Shown here in pieces: positions 61,167 through 64,000 of a stretch of 64,000 bases of DNA. Every line of letters begins with the position of its first letter. Positions within the stretch are counted from its first letter, which is position 1. This DNA is from Pseudothermotoga sp. GTDB lineage: Bacteria; Thermotogota; Thermotogae; Thermotogales; DSM-5069. The position numbers were made by a program, and so were the translations under genes. The stretch spans positions 65,336 through 129,335 of the forward strand of contig DOKY01000037.1 of assembly GCA_003510135.1 (NCBI GenBank), read 5' to 3'. Under the pieces are notes generated by a model. The model had not been told where the DNA came from, did no database searches, and saw nothing but the letters and a program-made list of their open reading frames with translations.

Positions 61167-62912
61167 ATGTCAAAGCGAATCGTGCCTTTTTTAATCGCCA
61201 CAGTTGTCTTCCTCCTCCTGGTCTTTGTAACGCATCGTCCCGAAACCGATCTTTTCGAAATACCTCAAGTGGACTACACCATGCTCATGCAAGCAGACGG
61301 AACGGCGAACGTTGCAGAGACGTTCACGATGAGGTTCAAAAAGCCTTTCCGCTATGTCACCTGGGCTCTGGACATGCCAGAGGGCGTGACGATAGAAAAT
61401 GTTCGTTACGAAGTACTTCAAGGCCCTCCGCTCCTTGGTGGCGTTCAGGAGAAGAGAATCGGTCCTAACAGTGTCGATCTTCTCTTTCAGTTCAGTCGCT
61501 CCATGGAAGAGTACGTTCAGATACCGCCGGAAGGGCTCACCGTCCAGTTGAGAGTAAACTACAGTGTGAAGAATTTGCTGATGCAGGGTGAGGACTTCAC
61601 GCAATTGTTAATCAAGTATCTTGGACAGGCCCCCGTGCCCATCAAGAAGCTCGACGTTAAGATGATTTTTCCTCCTGAGTTTGGCGAGCCAAAGGTTTAC
61701 CATCATCCATGGGGGCTACAGGTGAGCTCGAGCAAGGATGGCAGGATCGTGAACTTCGTCTTCAGAAACGTTCCGCCAAACACTTTTGTCGAAGGCAGGT
61801 ACGTCTTCGACAGATTGACCTTGGTCCAATCGGTTCGCCGGCAGGACGTCTCTCTCAGTGAAATCGTCGATTACGAGAAACGCTACATGCTCAAAAACGT
61901 GCTCGTTGTGACGCTCGCGGCGAGTTACACCCTGTTCGTGATCCTCTTTCCCTTTTATCTGTACAGGAAATTTGGCAGAGAATCCTCGATTGTTTACGAT
62001 GCCGAGTACGAGCGAGAGGTTCCATACAGAGATTCACCAGATGTGGTGAACGGTGTGGTGAAACGTCTGTGTTCTGTTCCAGACGAGCATGGCTTGAACT
62101 CCGTTCTGCTGGACGCAGTGAGAGAGAAGAAGGCGAGGTTTGTCATTGGTCAGAATGGAGAGATCGTCGCGCTGGAGCTTTTGTCCAACGATGCTGTGAT
62201 AACGAAACTTTTCGATAGGTTCATTCAGGATGGAAGATTGTATTTCGACGCGTTCAAAAAAGCAGTTCAAAAAGAATCGAACGCGAGAAAGTTCCTGGAG
62301 AACTACAGAAGATGGCAGCAGGATGTGTTGAGACAGATAAAGGAGAAGAATCTCATGGACGAAAGGGGCAACAAGATAGCAAAATCTTTCGCCCTCATCT
62401 TCGCCATTCTGACACCCATAATCGCACTATTACTGTCGAGCAACCTCGGTCCGGCATTCAAAGTGATCGTCGATTACGTGCGCACCTTGATGTTTCTGTG
62501 CATCTCTGCTGGGATCGCGGTTTTTCTGATGAGGAAAGATGTCTTTTCGCGATGGACCCAGGAAGGACTGCTCTACTATCTGAGATGGAAGAACTTCGAA
62601 AGGTTCCTTCTCGATTTCTCCGCCCTTTCTTCACATCCTCCGGCGTCCGTGGCCATCTGGGACGAATACATAGTCTATGCGACGGCACTTGGAATCGCAA
62701 AGGTCGTTGCGGAAAACTTCAAAGAACTCAATCCTCCTTCCGAGTCCTCCGTAGCGAGCGTGGTGGTCGTCCAGCCGAAAGTGCTCGATGTGGCGCCAGC
62801 AATGGTCAGGACGGCTTCGCAAACGATCTCTCGCTCATCCTCATCGTCTGGTGGTTTCAAAGGAGGAAGTGCAGGTTCCGGTGCCGGCGGCAGCAGGATC
62901 GGTGCAGGCTGA
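61167..62912 (+). CDS. DUF2207 membrane protein
   Basis: A 581-residue protein. N-terminal signal helix (about 5-23), an extracytoplasmic DUF2207 beta domain (about 30-230, VDYTMLMQADGTANVAETFTM in part), a helix near 240-260, a cytoplasmic middle domain and two further helices around 405-450. It ends in a Ser/Gly-rich tail typical of the family. Function unknown. Last gene of the DUF2089 operon, one base after DUF4097. Confidence 0.85.
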   Translation: MSKRIVPFLIATVVFLLLVFVTHRPETDLFEIPQVDYTMLMQADGTANVAETFTMRFKKPFRYVTWALDMPEGVTIENVRYEVLQGPPLLGGVQEKRIGPNSVDLLFQFSRSMEEYVQIPPEGLTVQLRVNYSVKNLLMQGEDFTQLLIKYLGQAPVPIKKLDVKMIFPPEFGEPKVYHHPWGLQVSSSKDGRIVNFVFRNVPPNTFVEGRYVFDRLTLVQSVRRQDVSLSEIVDYEKRYMLKNVLVVTLAASYTLFVILFPFYLYRKFGRESSIVYDAEYEREVPYRDSPDVVNGVVKRLCSVPDEHGLNSVLLDAVREKKARFVIGQNGEIVALELLSNDAVITKLFDRFIQDGRLYFDAFKKAVQKESNARKFLENYRRWQQDVLRQIKEKNLMDERGNKIAKSFALIFAILTPIIALLLSSNLGPAFKVIVDYVRTLMFLCISAGIAVFLMRKDVFSRWTQEGLLYYLRWKNFERFLLDFSALSSHPPASVAIWDEYIVYATALGIAKVVAENFKELNPPSESSVASVVVVQPKVLDVAPAMVRTASQTISRSSSSSGGFKGGSAGSGAGGSRIGAG

Positions 62913-62925
62913 CAAGCAGCGCGTC

Positions 62926-62950
62926 GGCCGCTCATAAGGCGGTCATTTTT
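62926..62950 (+). terminator. Probable terminator of the DUF2207 operon
   Basis: A 6-bp stem GGCCGC/GCGGTC (one G-T pair) with a 7-nt loop, then ATTTTT. Weaker than the other terminators in the window. Confidence 0.55.
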
Positions 62951-62957
62951 CCAGCTT

Positions 62958-62986
62958 CCCTGATCAAACGGTCTGATCGTTCAGGG
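62958..62986 (+). repeat. Bulged hairpin of unknown role
   Basis: CCCTG then AACG pair with CGTT then CAGGG, with a 4-nt bulge (ATCA) on the left side and a 7-nt loop. It follows the terminator and precedes the chemoreceptor promoter. No T-run follows. Confidence 0.45.
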
Positions 62987-63016
62987 GAAACCTTCCACGA
63001 TTCTCTTCGTCATTCA

Positions 63017-63032
63017 CACTCATTTATGAGTG
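63017..63032. promoter_or_regulatory. Palindrome upstream of the chemoreceptor
   Basis: CACTCAT, TT, ATGAGTG: perfect 7-bp arms with a two-base centre. It lies about 45 bp before the -10, a place suited to an activator, but no regulator is identified. Confidence 0.45.
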
Positions 63033-63071
63033 ATGAGAAATGTTCTGCATTTCCAATTTTGTTGCTCAGTG

Positions 63072-63080
63072 TGATATACT
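63072..63080 (+). promoter_or_regulatory. Extended -10 promoter of the chemoreceptor
   Basis: TGA followed by TATACT (63075-63080), an extended -10, about 30 nt before the ATG. The -35 is poor. Confidence 0.5.
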
Positions 63081-63110
63081 TTGAAGCATCAACTCCTCGG
63101 AGGTGAGACG

Positions 63111-64000
63111 ATGAAGACCGTGCGTGGCAAGCTGCTGGTTCTGCTGTCAGTGCCAACTTTCATCGTGCTCGCAGTCTTGGTTCTTTACAGTACAAATCTC
63201 ATTAGAAACACTATCTATCAAGAGAGGAAATTGAAACAGAAGCACGTTGTTGAGACCGCATACTCGATCCTTGAACATTATTATCGTTTGGCCCAGCAGG
63301 GGATGCTGACAGAACGGCAAGCCAAGGATGCAGCAAAGGATGCTGTCAAAGCGCTGAGATATGAAGAAAAAGAGTATTTTTGGATCAACGACGACAAACT
63401 TCCTTATCCGACGATGATAATGCACGCAACTAACCCTGCACTGGATGGGAAAGTGCTTGACGATCCAAGCTATAACTGCGCAACGCTGATGGAAACTGTG
63501 ACTGACGGCAAGGTCACGAAGACTGATGGGAAAAAGAATTTGTTCCAAGCCTTCGTAGAAGTTGCGAATGCGGATGCAAATGGTGGATATGTGGAATATC
63601 TGTGGACAAAGCCCTTAAAAGAAGGTGGGGTCACAAAAGAACTGTATCCGAAGTTGTCGTTCGTTAAGAAGTTCAAACCGTGGGGCTGGATCATAGGAAG
63701 CGGTGTGTACATAGACGACATACAGCAAACCTTCTATAACAAAGTGCTTATCTATCTATCAATTACAGTTCCGTCCTTTGCCGTCCTTGTGATTCTCATG
63801 TTCCTCATCAGTTCCTCCATCTCCAAGCCCATCAGAACACTCGCACAGAGGGCGCTGAAATTTGGCAAAGGAGATCTTACAGTGAAATTTGAAGCGAAAG
63901 GCAAAGACGAAGTTGCGCAGATGGCACAAGCTTTGAATCAGATGGCAGACGCTCTCAGAGAATCCATGAAGAGCATAGACGAATCTTCCATGCAGGTGAA
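63111..64000 (+). CDS. Methyl-accepting chemotaxis protein (partial)
   Basis: The first 296 residues of a chemoreceptor; the signalling domain lies beyond the window. Order: membrane helix (about 8-28), a single Cache domain (about 35-205, KEYFWINDD, MHATNPALDGK, PWGWIIGSGVYIDD), second helix (about 212-235) and HAMP (about 236-290, FGKGDLTVKFEAKGKDEVAQM in part). The ligand is not predictable; single Cache domains often bind small organic acids. Start ATG 63111 after CGGAGGTGA. Confidence 0.93.
   Translation, partial: MKTVRGKLLVLLSVPTFIVLAVLVLYSTNLIRNTIYQERKLKQKHVVETAYSILEHYYRLAQQGMLTERQAKDAAKDAVKALRYEEKEYFWINDDKLPYPTMIMHATNPALDGKVLDDPSYNCATLMETVTDGKVTKTDGKKNLFQAFVEVANADANGGYVEYLWTKPLKEGGVTKELYPKLSFVKKFKPWGWIIGSGVYIDDIQQTFYNKVLIYLSITVPSFAVLVILMFLISSSISKPIRTLAQRALKFGKGDLTVKFEAKGKDEVAQMAQALNQMADALRESMKSIDESSMQV

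Noticed and set aside
62950..63110. Possible cyclic di-GMP riboswitch before the chemoreceptor
   Set aside because: The GGGGAAACC fragment is superficially similar, but the conserved GEMM core elements are missing.

Overview
The window is ordinary, tightly packed chromosome of an anaerobic thermophile of the Thermotogales, most likely a Thermotoga or Pseudothermotoga relative. The grounds are close resemblance, judged from memory, of several proteins to Thermotoga maritima homologues (RNase Z, glutamate racemase, NrdD), a modular [FeFe] hydrogenase, class III ribonucleotide reductase, a TM0106-type nuclease, many GTG and TTG starts, strong Shine-Dalgarno sites and nearly universal 1-30 nt gene overlaps. 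I see no insertion sequence, prophage, CRISPR array or rRNA. No stretch above about 200 nt lacks a gene.

Layout. 1-3593 (minus) is a type IV pilus assembly operon (pilC, an unknown, pilM, pilN, pilO). 3638-3898 (plus) is an RqcP-like S4 protein. 3870-14797 (minus) is a long operon: birA, DUF3307, glycosyltransferase, RND exporter, two unknowns, CtpA protease, TrmI, two secreted proteins and a TGS-uridine kinase fusion. A tRNA-Gln lies at 14858. 14958-22985 (minus) is a ten-gene chain: SurA-like foldase, lysS, greA, nrdR, whiA, yvcK, rapZ, murI, zapA and a ZapB-like gene. 23088-35862 (plus) holds hutH, a TM0106 nuclease, a radical SAM gene with its TetR regulator, tRNA-Arg, tRNA-Lys, infC-rpmI-rplT, hydA, an ABC importer, DUF368, rnhA and nadE. 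35845-43428 (minus) holds two chromate-transporter halves, a sliding-clamp-like protein, ddl, topA, a phosphohexomutase and yhaM. 43643-46128 (plus) is nrdDG. 46132-50632 (minus) holds ydcF, an M20 amidohydrolase, a ThiS-like protein, pduL, yqeH, yqeG and DUF4911. 50771-56600 (plus) holds rplI, rnz, nfeD, an SPFH protein, an unknown, a protein disulfide oxidoreductase, trxB, tRNA-Ala and a zinc-binding protein. 56602-59603 (minus) is a CDF transporter, eno and pyrH. 59745-64000 (plus) is DUF2089, a small membrane protein, DUF4097, DUF2207 and the start of a chemoreceptor.

Several parts connect. nrdR (18550-19017) encodes the repressor whose boxes overlap the nrdD promoter at 43561-43611. The radical SAM gene has a 20-bp palindrome beside its ribosome-binding site and a TetR gene directly downstream. 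The disulfide oxidoreductase and thioredoxin reductase form a redox pair. Three genes appear to use rare start codons: murI (CTG), rnz (CTG) and infC (ATC). Four intrinsic terminators end only 15-18 nt before a start codon, so the genes behind them (infC, the ABC substrate-binding gene, the zinc-binding gene and the CDF gene) must be expressed by read-through or attenuation.
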